A stretch of 5,495 nt of DNA, from positions 1 through 5,495 of the forward strand of contig SCTL01000474.1 in assembly GCA_004297495.1 (NCBI GenBank), read 5' to 3'. Shown here in pieces: positions 1 through 5,495 of the stretch (position 1 is the first letter of the stretch; the number at the start of each line of letters is the position of its first letter). The position numbers and the translations under genes were made by a program. The notes beneath the pieces were generated by a model, which made no database searches, was not told the DNA's origin, and saw only the letters and a list, made by a program, of their open reading frames with translations. The stretch is from Verrucomicrobiota bacterium. Its GTDB lineage: Bacteria; Verrucomicrobiota; Verrucomicrobiia; Limisphaerales; JADLHS01.

Positions 1-443
1 TTGCCGTTGCCCATGCCGTAGAGCAGATAGGACTTGTTCGCGGGCAGTCCGCTGAAAACGATCGTGAAGTAATTCACGCCGGCGTTTTCGTAAACGTAGT
101 TTCCCATGAGCAACGAAGGCGTCGGGCTAAACGAACCAGTGTCGGTGTAAGCATCCAACCCATCGCCGCCGCTAAGGGACATCGTCATCGTGACACCGGC
201 GAGCGTGGCGCCGGAGGAATCCTTGATCGTCGTCGCATTCGTCACCACACCGCCACCGCTGGCGCGCGCGCTCAAGCTGGGAAAATAATTCCACGCGTCT
301 CCGGCGCTGCCGATGACCGCCGCGCCGCTGGGCGCGCCGGGCGTGCTGCCGGCGGGTTTGACGTTGATGAGGTTCTGCGCGCGAGACTCGGAGAGCACGA
401 CGAGAAGTAACAGGACGATCCGCGCAAACTTCGTGTTTAACAT
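1..443 (-). CDS. Secreted protein of unknown function, N-terminal part only (runs off left edge)
   Basis: The reading frame starts at an ATG (443-441) and stays open to the window edge: 147 whole codons, no stop. The N-terminus MLNTKFARIVLLLLVVLSES is a clear Sec signal peptide: a short basic start, a hydrophobic core at residues 9-17, and a likely cleavage after SRA (residue 22), leaving a mature start QNLINV. The mature part has the pattern 'INV...AAVIGSAGDAWNYF' (residues 26-54), then 'KDSSGATLAGVTMTMS' (74-89), 'LLMGNYVYENAG' (111-122) and 'FSGLPANKSYLLYGMGNG' (130-147). From memory, this order (GDxWN, DSSG, a Y-x-Y segment, GLPAxxxYxLYxxGxG) recurs at the N-termini of exported Verrucomicrobia and Planctomycetes proteins and looks like a beta-sandwich module; I know no established function. 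No good Shine-Dalgarno precedes the ATG. An in-frame TTG four codons upstream (455-453) is a weaker alternative start. The gene lies beyond a strong terminator, so it is probably a separate transcription unit. A C-terminal sorting signal, if any, would be outside the window. Confidence 0.8.
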   Translation of the reverse strand, partial: MLNTKFARIVLLLLVVLSESRAQNLINVKPAGSTPGAPSGAAVIGSAGDAWNYFPSLSARASGGGVVTNATTIKDSSGATLAGVTMTMSLSGGDGLDAYTDTGSFSPTPSLLMGNYVYENAGVNYFTIVFSGLPANKSYLLYGMGNG

Positions 444-549
444 TTTGCCATTCAAAAATGTGGTGAAGAACAGTATGTCACGAGCAACGGGGAAAATCTT
501 CTCTCTTTTCTGCAAGACACTTTGAAATCTCGGCGGGGAATTACAAGGG

Positions 550-563
550 GCAAGCCGGCTTGC
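550..563. repeat. 14-bp perfect palindrome in the intergenic spacer
   Basis: The sequence gcaagccggcttgc is its own reverse complement. It lies between the terminator of the large repeat protein gene and the start of the left-edge gene, about 107 bp upstream of that gene's ATG. It could be a dimeric operator or part of the downstream side of the terminator region, but with no loop it would make a poor hairpin. The rest of the spacer (444-549) shows no convincing promoter boxes and no small ORF that I trust. Confidence 0.4.
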
Positions 564-567
564 GTTC

Positions 568-603
568 AAAAAGAAACGGGCGACGCACCCGGCGTCGCCC
601 GTT
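568..603 (-). terminator. Rho-independent terminator of the large repeat-protein gene
   Basis: Read on the minus strand, a perfect 12-bp G+C-rich stem (arms 592-603 and 575-586, core acgggcgacgc on the plus strand) closes a 5-nt loop (587-591). It is followed at once by the T-rich tail TTTCTTTTT (576-568, overlapping the foot of the stem). It begins 33 bp beyond the TAA stop at 637-639. The tail is on the correct side only for leftward transcription, so it ends the prepilin/repeat-protein unit and insulates the left-edge gene from it. Confidence 0.9.
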
Positions 604-636
604 CACCCAATTAGCCCAACCCAAAATCCACTCGCA

Positions 637-3600
637 TTATTGCAGGCTCAAACGGTAGAACACCGTCGGGTTCGCTGGATTGATCGTGACGATCACCGGG
701 CTGCTGCCGCCGCTGGGATAGTTGCTCCAGCCGTTGGTGGTGATGCCGGCGCTCAAGTTGTTGGTCTGCGACTGCAACTTGAACGGCCCGGTCCACGAGA
801 GCGTGAGCGTGCTGCCGGACTGCAAATAATTCAGCACCGGCGGAGTGAGGGCCGTGGCGGTCAAGACCTTGATCGAGCCGCTGCTGGCGAGATTGTTCTG
901 CCAGGTGTAGGTCATGGCGTTGATGTAGTCCGTGGCCGGCAGGTTCGCGGTGATGCCGCTGACGCCGGAGGAGAACAGTTGGAACGTGTCGTTCGCCGCC
1001 AGCGCCGGGCCGATGTTCGTCGCGGTCAACGTGCCGCCGCCGGTGATCGAACCACCGCTGCTGACCAGGCGATCGCTGTTCGGCGAGAGGGAGCGATTCA
1101 ATTCCATCAGCATGTTGCCGCCGAGGGTCACGTTGCCGGAGACCGTGAGTGTGCCCACCGAAGATCCCGGAGCGATGGTGGCGCCGGAGGAGGCAATCAC
1201 GTCGCCAGTGACGGTGCCGCTGCCGCCGAGCGTCTGTCCGCTAGTGAGCGTCAACGTGCCGCCCGCCGCGCTGACATCGTAGAACGCACCGCTGCCGACG
1301 CTGATGAGCGCCGCGTTGCCGAATGAACCCGAGCCAGTCATGGCCAGCGTGCCGCCGCTGACGGTGACATTGCCCGTGTTCGTGTTCACACCGCTCAACG
1401 TCAGCGTGCCGTTGCCGACTTTGGTGAGGCCGAGCGATTTGGATGCGCCATCGCCGAAGACGCCATCGAAGGCGGTGCTGGTGTTATCGGTGCCCACGGT
1501 CAACGTGCCGTTGGTGGCGGTGCTCTTGTTGTAGATCACGCCCGCGCCGCCAACGCCGTTGTTCAAGTTGGAGACGGTGACGTTGTTGCCGAACACATTC
1601 ACTTCGCCAGCGAGGTCAACGGTCAACGGGCCGGGACTGATGCCGCCGGCGGTCGTCGCGCGGATGGCGCCTTGGGTGACGAGCGTGGAGCCGTAGGTGT
1701 TCGCGCCGTTGGTCGGGCCGAGGCTGAGGATGAACGAGTTCACGTTGCCGAGGACCTCGAGTTGGTACGCGCCGTCAATCTGACCGACGATCGTGCCGCC
1801 GTTGATCGAACCGCCGAAGCGAGTATTGGCGAGCAGGTGAACCGGGCCACTGACCGTGCAGCCAAAGATGCGCATCGCGCCGAGCGGCGTGGCGTCGCCC
1901 GTCCAGCCGTTGCCGGCGAGGAAGAACTCTTGATTGTAGGCCGTGGCCGAGCGGTCCACCCAGACTTGAGCCAGATCGGGAACGTTGACCGTGCCGCCGT
2001 TGCCGAGGTTGTATCCGCCGTTTTGATCCGCGCAGTGGAGACGCACGCCGACGGCCACGTAGTTGGAGCCGCTGAAGTTGATGTTGGTGGTGGTGCCGGG
2101 AATCGTGAAGGTGCGGTTGCCAGTGGCGGCTTCATAGATGACGGTGCCATTGCCGCTCTTGGTATTCCCCACGTTGGCGTCGGCGGCGTAGAGATAACGG
2201 AGAACGCTCGCGCCGCTTACGTTGACGTCGCCACCAATCGAACCAATCGCGCCCACGCCAGTGCCGAGTTGCAACATGCCGCCGGTGTTGGTCGTGCGAC
2301 CGCTGAAGGGACTGTCCGCCGAGAGAATCAACGCGCCGCTGCCCGTGTGCAGCAACGCCCCCGAACCGACGATGGCGGAGGAAACCGTCACGTCGTCGGA
2401 ACGATTGTGCGCCAGCGTGCCGAAGGGGTTGATCGAGATGGTGCCGGAAAGCGTACCCGATGTTCCGTTCGTGCCGATCTGGACCTTGCCTTGATTGATG
2501 ATGTTGGCACCTGCGTTGTTATTGTCGGTCACAATCGTCAGCGTGCCGGTGTTTGTTTTGGTCAACACAACCGTGCCCGTCAGCTTGCCCGCCGCGCTGG
2601 TGGCGAACACATAATCCTTGGTCGCATCGAACGTGATGTTGCCGGGAGAAAGGTCGGTCGTGAGATCAATGGGTGCGCTGTTCGAGCCGGAATCGTTGAA
2701 GACGGCATTGTCCGTCGCGCCGAACGTGGTGGACGCACCGCCGCTGGTGCGCCAGTTGGCGGTCGTGGCTATATCCCAGGCATTGTTCACGTCGCCGCGC
2801 CAGGTCTGATTCGCACCCGGCGTCGCCACGGCCTGAATCATGATGTCATTACCCAGGCCCGCGCCCATGTCGAAGGTCGAGCCTTCCGCGCGATAGCTGA
2901 TCTTGAAATATTTTCCCGAGCCAGGCTCGATGAAGGTCGCGCCTTGCGAGAGATCGGTGGTCACGCCGTTCAACGTGGCGAACACGCCGACGTTGGTGGC
3001 GGAATCCGTGCCCTGCACTTTGACGATGGTGTACTTGTCGCCCACGGCCGGCGTGTAGCCGATGGTGAGTTTGAGATTGGCGTTGTTATTGGAGAACGTG
3101 CCGCTGCCCGCAATGTTAACCTGATCGTGCGACGTGCCGGGCGTCGTGCCGTTGATTTGAACGTCGAGGGTGGACGTGGCGAGATTCAGATTCACCGTGT
3201 TGCTGATAGTGAGAATCCCGATGGAATCGGAGAACGTGGCGGCGTCCGACAGGTCGGCGCTCAAGGAGCCGCCCGGCGCGAGGACGGAGTTGGCGTTGAA
3301 GTTGATCACGCTCGCCGAGATCACGCCGCTGCCGTGCAAATAGCCAACGCGGGTCGAGTCGGTGGCGCTGCCGTTGACCGTGTAGGCCCCGCCGCCGATG
3401 TGCGCGCCGTTGACGATCAAGCGCGCCGCGCCGGAAGCCTGCGAATTGTTAACCAGCGTGACTCCCGAATAGGTATTTGTGCCGTTGAGTTGTTCGTAAT
3501 TGTTTCCGCGATACACCTGAAGGGCGAGCACACCCGCTGCACCGTCGCGAATCGTGCCGGAGTAAATGCCGCGATGGCCGCTGCCGCCGCCAATGTCGAG

Positions 3601-4398
3601 TCGGTTGGTGGAAGCCGCGAGACCACATTCCACGATACTGTTCAGATTCGACCCGCTGAGCGCCGCGATTTCTTCCAGGCGGGTGGTGTTGACACTGTCC
3701 ACGTGCTGCAGTTGAAATTTACCGCCATTCATCGTGATGCGCTGATTGAAGTGGATCTGATCCTGATAGGTCCCCGAGCCTACGATGCGCAAAGTGCCGT
3801 TGGTATTCACGAGGGCCGGACTCGAAAGTGCTTGCCCAGCGCTTTTCGCCAGGATCAAAACGCCATCGTTGATAATAGCCCCAACACTCGAATTGCCGGT
3901 GGAGCCGGAGAGCGTCAAACTGTTCGTGCCCTCCTTGATGATTGCATTGTTCCGAACGAGTCCGGAATAAATCATCGAAGCCGCAAAGGTGTTGTGCACC
4001 TTGTTTGCGCCATTGTTGTCAAGGTTGGCGGAGATGGTCTGCACGTTGGCCGAGTTATTGGTGACGCCGGCGCCGGCTGCGAGGTCAATTTCGGCGCCAG
4101 AGATGGTGAACGGATCAGCGCCGGCATTGAATGTGATGCCTCCGAAATCCGTGTCGGCGGCGAAATTATTGTTGGGGGAGAGACCCACGGTGCCGCCAAA
4201 AAACAACCGGTCGTTGGCCACCGGGTCGGTATCCAAATCCCAGTTGGCGGGTGAACCACTCCAACTAGTTTGATCGCCGCCACCATCCCAGGTTTTGTCG
4301 GCAGCGAAGGCAGTGGCGGCGATCAGCGTGCAGCCGATGCCCAGAATCAGCCTGACAGGCAGGCCGCGGAATTTGGATTGGTTGTTGGAGGCTTTCAT
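637..4398 (-). CDS. Giant secreted protein with autotransporter-associated beta-strand repeats, no beta-barrel
   Basis: This is a 1253-aa exported protein, probably at or beyond the cell surface; its ligand or substrate is unknown. The ATG at 4398 is chosen because it gives a standard signal peptide: K/R-rich start, hydrophobic LILGIGCTLIAATAFA, cleavage after AFA (residue 32). The frame can extend 15 codons to a TTG at 4443, but that would bury the signal. The mature chain is rich in G, T, N, S and V and reads as a long beta-solenoid. A 'TWDGGG...W...ANW' module starts at residue 36 and a second, 'TWRGDVNNAWD...ANW', at 532. Passenger-type repeats, best at 990-1021 (LTKVGNGTLTLSGVNTNTGN), occur also near 153-184, 304-330, 612-642 and 682-712. 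APG motifs lie at 374-376 and 1076-1078. Residues about 808-915 carry an 'LAGNGW...LGAMRIFG...SGPVHLLANTRFGG' unit typical of verrucomicrobial members. The last 68 residues (TLTLSWTGPFKLQSQTNNL...VFYRLSLQ) form a separate module, too short for an autotransporter barrel. The gene follows the prepilin gene by 69 bp, with no terminator between. Confidence 0.9.
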   Translation of the reverse strand: MKASNNQSKFRGLPVRLILGIGCTLIAATAFAADKTWDGGGDQTSWSGSPANWDLDTDPVANDRLFFGGTVGLSPNNNFAADTDFGGITFNAGADPFTISGAEIDLAAGAGVTNNSANVQTISANLDNNGANKVHNTFAASMIYSGLVRNNAIIKEGTNSLTLSGSTGNSSVGAIINDGVLILAKSAGQALSSPALVNTNGTLRIVGSGTYQDQIHFNQRITMNGGKFQLQHVDSVNTTRLEEIAALSGSNLNSIVECGLAASTNRLDIGGGSGHRGIYSGTIRDGAAGVLALQVYRGNNYEQLNGTNTYSGVTLVNNSQASGAARLIVNGAHIGGGAYTVNGSATDSTRVGYLHGSGVISASVINFNANSVLAPGGSLSADLSDAATFSDSIGILTISNTVNLNLATSTLDVQINGTTPGTSHDQVNIAGSGTFSNNNANLKLTIGYTPAVGDKYTIVKVQGTDSATNVGVFATLNGVTTDLSQGATFIEPGSGKYFKISYRAEGSTFDMGAGLGNDIMIQAVATPGANQTWRGDVNNAWDIATTANWRTSGGASTTFGATDNAVFNDSGSNSAPIDLTTDLSPGNITFDATKDYVFATSAAGKLTGTVVLTKTNTGTLTIVTDNNNAGANIINQGKVQIGTNGTSGTLSGTISINPFGTLAHNRSDDVTVSSAIVGSGALLHTGSGALILSADSPFSGRTTNTGGMLQLGTGVGAIGSIGGDVNVSGASVLRYLYAADANVGNTKSGNGTVIYEAATGNRTFTIPGTTTNINFSGSNYVAVGVRLHCADQNGGYNLGNGGTVNVPDLAQVWVDRSATAYNQEFFLAGNGWTGDATPLGAMRIFGCTVSGPVHLLANTRFGGSINGGTIVGQIDGAYQLEVLGNVNSFILSLGPTNGANTYGSTLVTQGAIRATTAGGISPGPLTVDLAGEVNVFGNNVTVSNLNNGVGGAGVIYNKSTATNGTLTVGTDNTSTAFDGVFGDGASKSLGLTKVGNGTLTLSGVNTNTGNVTVSGGTLAMTGSGSFGNAALISVGSGAFYDVSAAGGTLTLTSGQTLGGSGTVTGDVIASSGATIAPGSSVGTLTVSGNVTLGGNMLMELNRSLSPNSDRLVSSGGSITGGGTLTATNIGPALAANDTFQLFSSGVSGITANLPATDYINAMTYTWQNNLASSGSIKVLTATALTPPVLNYLQSGSTLTLSWTGPFKLQSQTNNLSAGITTNGWSNYPSGGSSPVIVTINPANPTVFYRLSLQ
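856..2805 (-). repeat. Cassette B of the repeat protein (protein-level internal duplication)
   Basis: This encodes about 650 residues with the same motif order as cassette A: TWRGDVNNAWD...NW...DNAVFNDSG...GNITFDATKD, beta repeats, then APGSSVGTLTVSGNVTLGG...LMELNRS...SDRLVSSGG...NDTFQLFSSG. It is longer than cassette A because of the inserted 'LAGNGW...SGPVHLLANTRFGG' unit (about 1654-1974) and the best passenger-type repeat (1336-1431). The boundaries are approximate. Confidence 0.6.
2836..4293 (-). repeat. Cassette A of the repeat protein (protein-level internal duplication)
   Basis: This encodes about 486 residues, beginning with TW-x-G...W...NW...DRLFFGG...GGITFNAGAD, then passenger-type beta repeats including an NTYSGVTLVN motif, then APGGSL...IGILTISNTVNLNL...LDVQINGT...HDQVNIAGSG...VGDKYTIVKVQG. 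The order of motifs matches cassette B. The similarity is seen in the translation; I see no long identical DNA stretches, so the duplication is old or under weak sequence constraint. The boundaries are approximate. Confidence 0.6.
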
Positions 4399-4467
4399 TT
4401 TGGATTGTTGTTCGTGAATTGTCGGTCGGTGGTTGCGATTCAAGTTGGTGGAGTTTCGCGGGTCGAA

Positions 4468-5382
4468 TCATCGTTTGGCGGTCACGTGGTCGGCGAGCCA
4501 CAGGATGTCGTCGCTGCCGCCAGGCGGTGCGTCGCCGCTGTCCTTCATGGCGATGAATTTGGGGTCGTGCCAGCGATGCAGCTCGGCGTGGCCATCAGCA
4601 AAGGAAAACGAAGAGCTGTTGTTCCCGTGAGAGATGGCCGGCAAATCCCGGATGGCGGTGCGACTGCCGGGGGTGTTCGGACTCCAGAACCAGCCGTCGT
4701 TGATGTTCTTGCGCTCGTCAATGAACACGATGATGTCGGTGGGTTTGCCTTTGACGAAATCGGTGGTCTTCCGATAGTGCTCGTTGGCATCGTTCAAAAC
4801 TCCGCCGCTGATGCCGCTGACGCCTCCCGAATCCGTGGTGCCAATGTATGAATTCATTGAGCAGGAACGTACCCGGACCGTACCGGCATCATCGGTGACC
4901 TTGTCCGCCGGGCAGTGATAGATGCCCGCGCTCTTGGAATAGCCGCCGATGGAGCCGTACTGCTGATACTCGGTGCCGACGAGCTTGGCGGTGTTGGTAT
5001 TGTCCGCCGTCGCGGAAAGACTCAGCCAACCCGCCACCCAGGCGATCCGATTCGCGACCTCACCCTGATTCGGAGGTCGGCCCGCACCGTCGGGATTTTC
5101 CGCGTTCCGTTCATTGCTGTCACCGGCGTACATCATCCCCGCCAGCCCGAGTTGCTTCATGTTGTTCAGACAGGAAATGCCCTGGGCTTTGGATTTGGCC
5201 TTGGCCAGCGCGGGCAACAACATCGCCGCGAGAATCGCAATGATCGCGATGACGACCAACAACTCGATCAACGTGAAGCCGGTGCGCGATTCGGATTCGG
5301 TTGCGGGAAGGGAGCAAACCTGATCGGCCGCGGCCGCGGGATGACGCGTCGCTCGAGGGTGACCGCAACAATCTGGATTCAT
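4468..5382 (-). CDS. Prepilin-type N-terminal cleavage/methylation protein with H-X(10)-DG motif
   Basis: This is a 304-aa pseudopilin-like protein of the kind greatly expanded in Verrucomicrobia and Planctomycetes. The class III signal is complete: G35 at -1, then FTLIE with Phe36 as the new N-terminus and the conserved Glu at +5 (residue 40), followed by the membrane/pilin helix LLVVIAIIAILAAMLLPALA (41-60). By family knowledge it would be cleaved and N-methylated by a prepilin peptidase and anchored in the inner membrane or a pseudopilus. Further family landmarks are KAKSKAQGISCLNNMKQLGLA (61-81), YHCPAD (155-160), VRSCSMNSYIG (171-181), HGNNSSSFSFADGHAE (252-267) and a C-terminal DDILWLADHV. 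The globular part resembles the H-X9-DG group, but here ten residues separate His252 from Asp263. The ATG at 5382 is preferred; an in-frame GTG at 5412 would add ten residues but falls at the likely transcription start. Even so the 35-residue leader is long. No Shine-Dalgarno is visible. It probably shares a transcript with the large repeat-protein gene. Confidence 0.9.
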   Translation of the reverse strand: MNPDCCGHPRATRHPAAAADQVCSLPATESESRTGFTLIELLVVIAIIAILAAMLLPALAKAKSKAQGISCLNNMKQLGLAGMMYAGDSNERNAENPDGAGRPPNQGEVANRIAWVAGWLSLSATADNTNTAKLVGTEYQQYGSIGGYSKSAGIYHCPADKVTDDAGTVRVRSCSMNSYIGTTDSGGVSGISGGVLNDANEHYRKTTDFVKGKPTDIIVFIDERKNINDGWFWSPNTPGSRTAIRDLPAISHGNNSSSFSFADGHAELHRWHDPKFIAMKDSGDAPPGGSDDILWLADHVTAKR

Positions 5383-5404
5383 GCGGTTGGTTTTAACAGA
5401 AGGT

Positions 5405-5457
5405 CGCCGCACGATTCATTATTCGTTTCGGCGATGAGTATTGAAAATCGTGCGACG
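5405..5457. repeat. Imperfect inverted repeat flanking the promoter core
   Basis: The arms cgcacgatt (5408-5416) and aatcgtgcg (5446-5454) are perfect 9-bp inverted copies. They extend to 12 positions each (5405-5416 and 5446-5457) with one C/A mismatch in DNA, which would be a G-U wobble in minus-strand RNA. The 29-bp centre holds the presumed -10 box and spacer, and the right arm touches the -35 box. It could be a split operator. It is unlikely to be an RNA hairpin of this unit if transcription starts near 5411, since one arm would not be transcribed. Confidence 0.45.
5418..5447 (-). promoter_or_regulatory. Possible sigma70-like promoter for the prepilin/repeat-protein unit
   Basis: On the minus strand, TTTTCA (5447-5442, four of six matches to TTGACA) is separated by 18 bp from AATAAT (5423-5418, five of six matches to TATAAT). 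Transcription would start near 5411, giving a leader of about 29 nt before the ATG at 5382. This placement argues against the upstream GTG as start codon. The boxes are imperfect and the organism's sigma preferences are unknown. Confidence 0.4.
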
Positions 5458-5495
5458 GAAAATGGAAACCAGGCGGGAATCCAAAGCCAGAAAAC

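Noticed and set aside
492..510. Small inverted repeat GAAAA...TTTTC in the spacer before the left-edge gene
   Set aside because: It has only five A+T-rich pairs with a 9-nt loop, expected by chance.
313..525. A 70-codon plus-strand open frame over the left-edge gene start
   Set aside because: It overlaps the signal peptide of a convincing minus-strand gene, and its translation shows nothing recognisable.
640..1326. A 228-codon plus-strand open frame over the 3' end of the repeat-protein gene
   Set aside because: It has the same codon register and the same cause as the longer antisense frame; the translation is low-complexity R/A/G/E and unlike any family.
1672..4254. An 860-codon open frame on the plus strand, antisense to the repeat protein
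   Set aside because: It is in exact codon register with the minus-strand gene, so its stops would need TTA, CTA or TCA codons in that gene. These are rare at this G+C and codon bias. Its translation is R/A/V/G/E-rich with no domain pattern or signal, while the opposite frame has a signal peptide and clear repeats.
637..4398. Many short GC-rich near-repeats (such as gccgctgccgcc) along the large gene, considered as a DNA repeat array
   Set aside because: They have no fixed unit length or spacing; they follow from Gly/Thr/Asn/Ser/Val-rich coding with biased codons.
4399..4443. N-terminal extension of the repeat protein to a TTG start at 4443
   Set aside because: It would place 15 polar residues before a signal peptide that is complete from the ATG at 4398, and TTG is a rarer start.
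4270..4851. A 193-codon plus-strand open frame crossing the gap between the two main genes
   Set aside because: It is antisense to the signal-peptide region of one gene and to the conserved H-X-DG region of the other; both minus-strand readings are strongly supported and this one shows no family features.

Overview
The window looks like a piece of a Verrucomicrobia-type chromosome (a Pedosphaera/Limisphaera-like relative is my best guess; this is inference from protein style, not from a search). The signs are a prepilin-type protein with an H-X(9/10)-DG motif, a very large secreted protein built from autotransporter-associated beta-strand repeats, a short C-terminal module ending in an FYRL-type motif, and moderately high G+C. 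All supportable genes lie on the minus strand, so the biology reads from right to left.

Layout in transcription order: (1) 5495-5383, upstream region with a plausible sigma70-like promoter inside an imperfect inverted repeat. (2) 5382-4468, a 304-aa prepilin-like (pseudopilin) protein with the class III cleavage site G|FTLIE and an H-X10-DG motif. (3) A 69-bp gap with no terminator. (4) 4398-637, a 1253-aa secreted repeat protein with a signal peptide, two tandem cassettes that each begin with a TW-x-G...NW motif and each contain an APG-type beta-solenoid segment, and a C-terminal module in place of a beta-barrel. (5) 603-568, a strong intrinsic terminator. (6) A roughly 120-bp non-coding spacer with a 14-bp perfect palindrome. 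(7) 443-1, the N-terminal 147 codons of another exported protein, which runs off the left edge.

The first two genes probably form one transcription unit, promoter near 5420-5445 and terminator at 568-603. Both products are exported: the first would be processed by a prepilin peptidase and sit in the inner membrane or a pseudopilus, and the second enters the Sec pathway. A functional link between them is possible but unproven. The third gene appears to be a separate unit. There are no RNA genes, mobile elements or CRISPR arrays that I can see. I did not find a demonstrably new system. The most interesting points are the barrel-less giant repeat protein with its C-terminal module, and its pairing with a prepilin-like gene.
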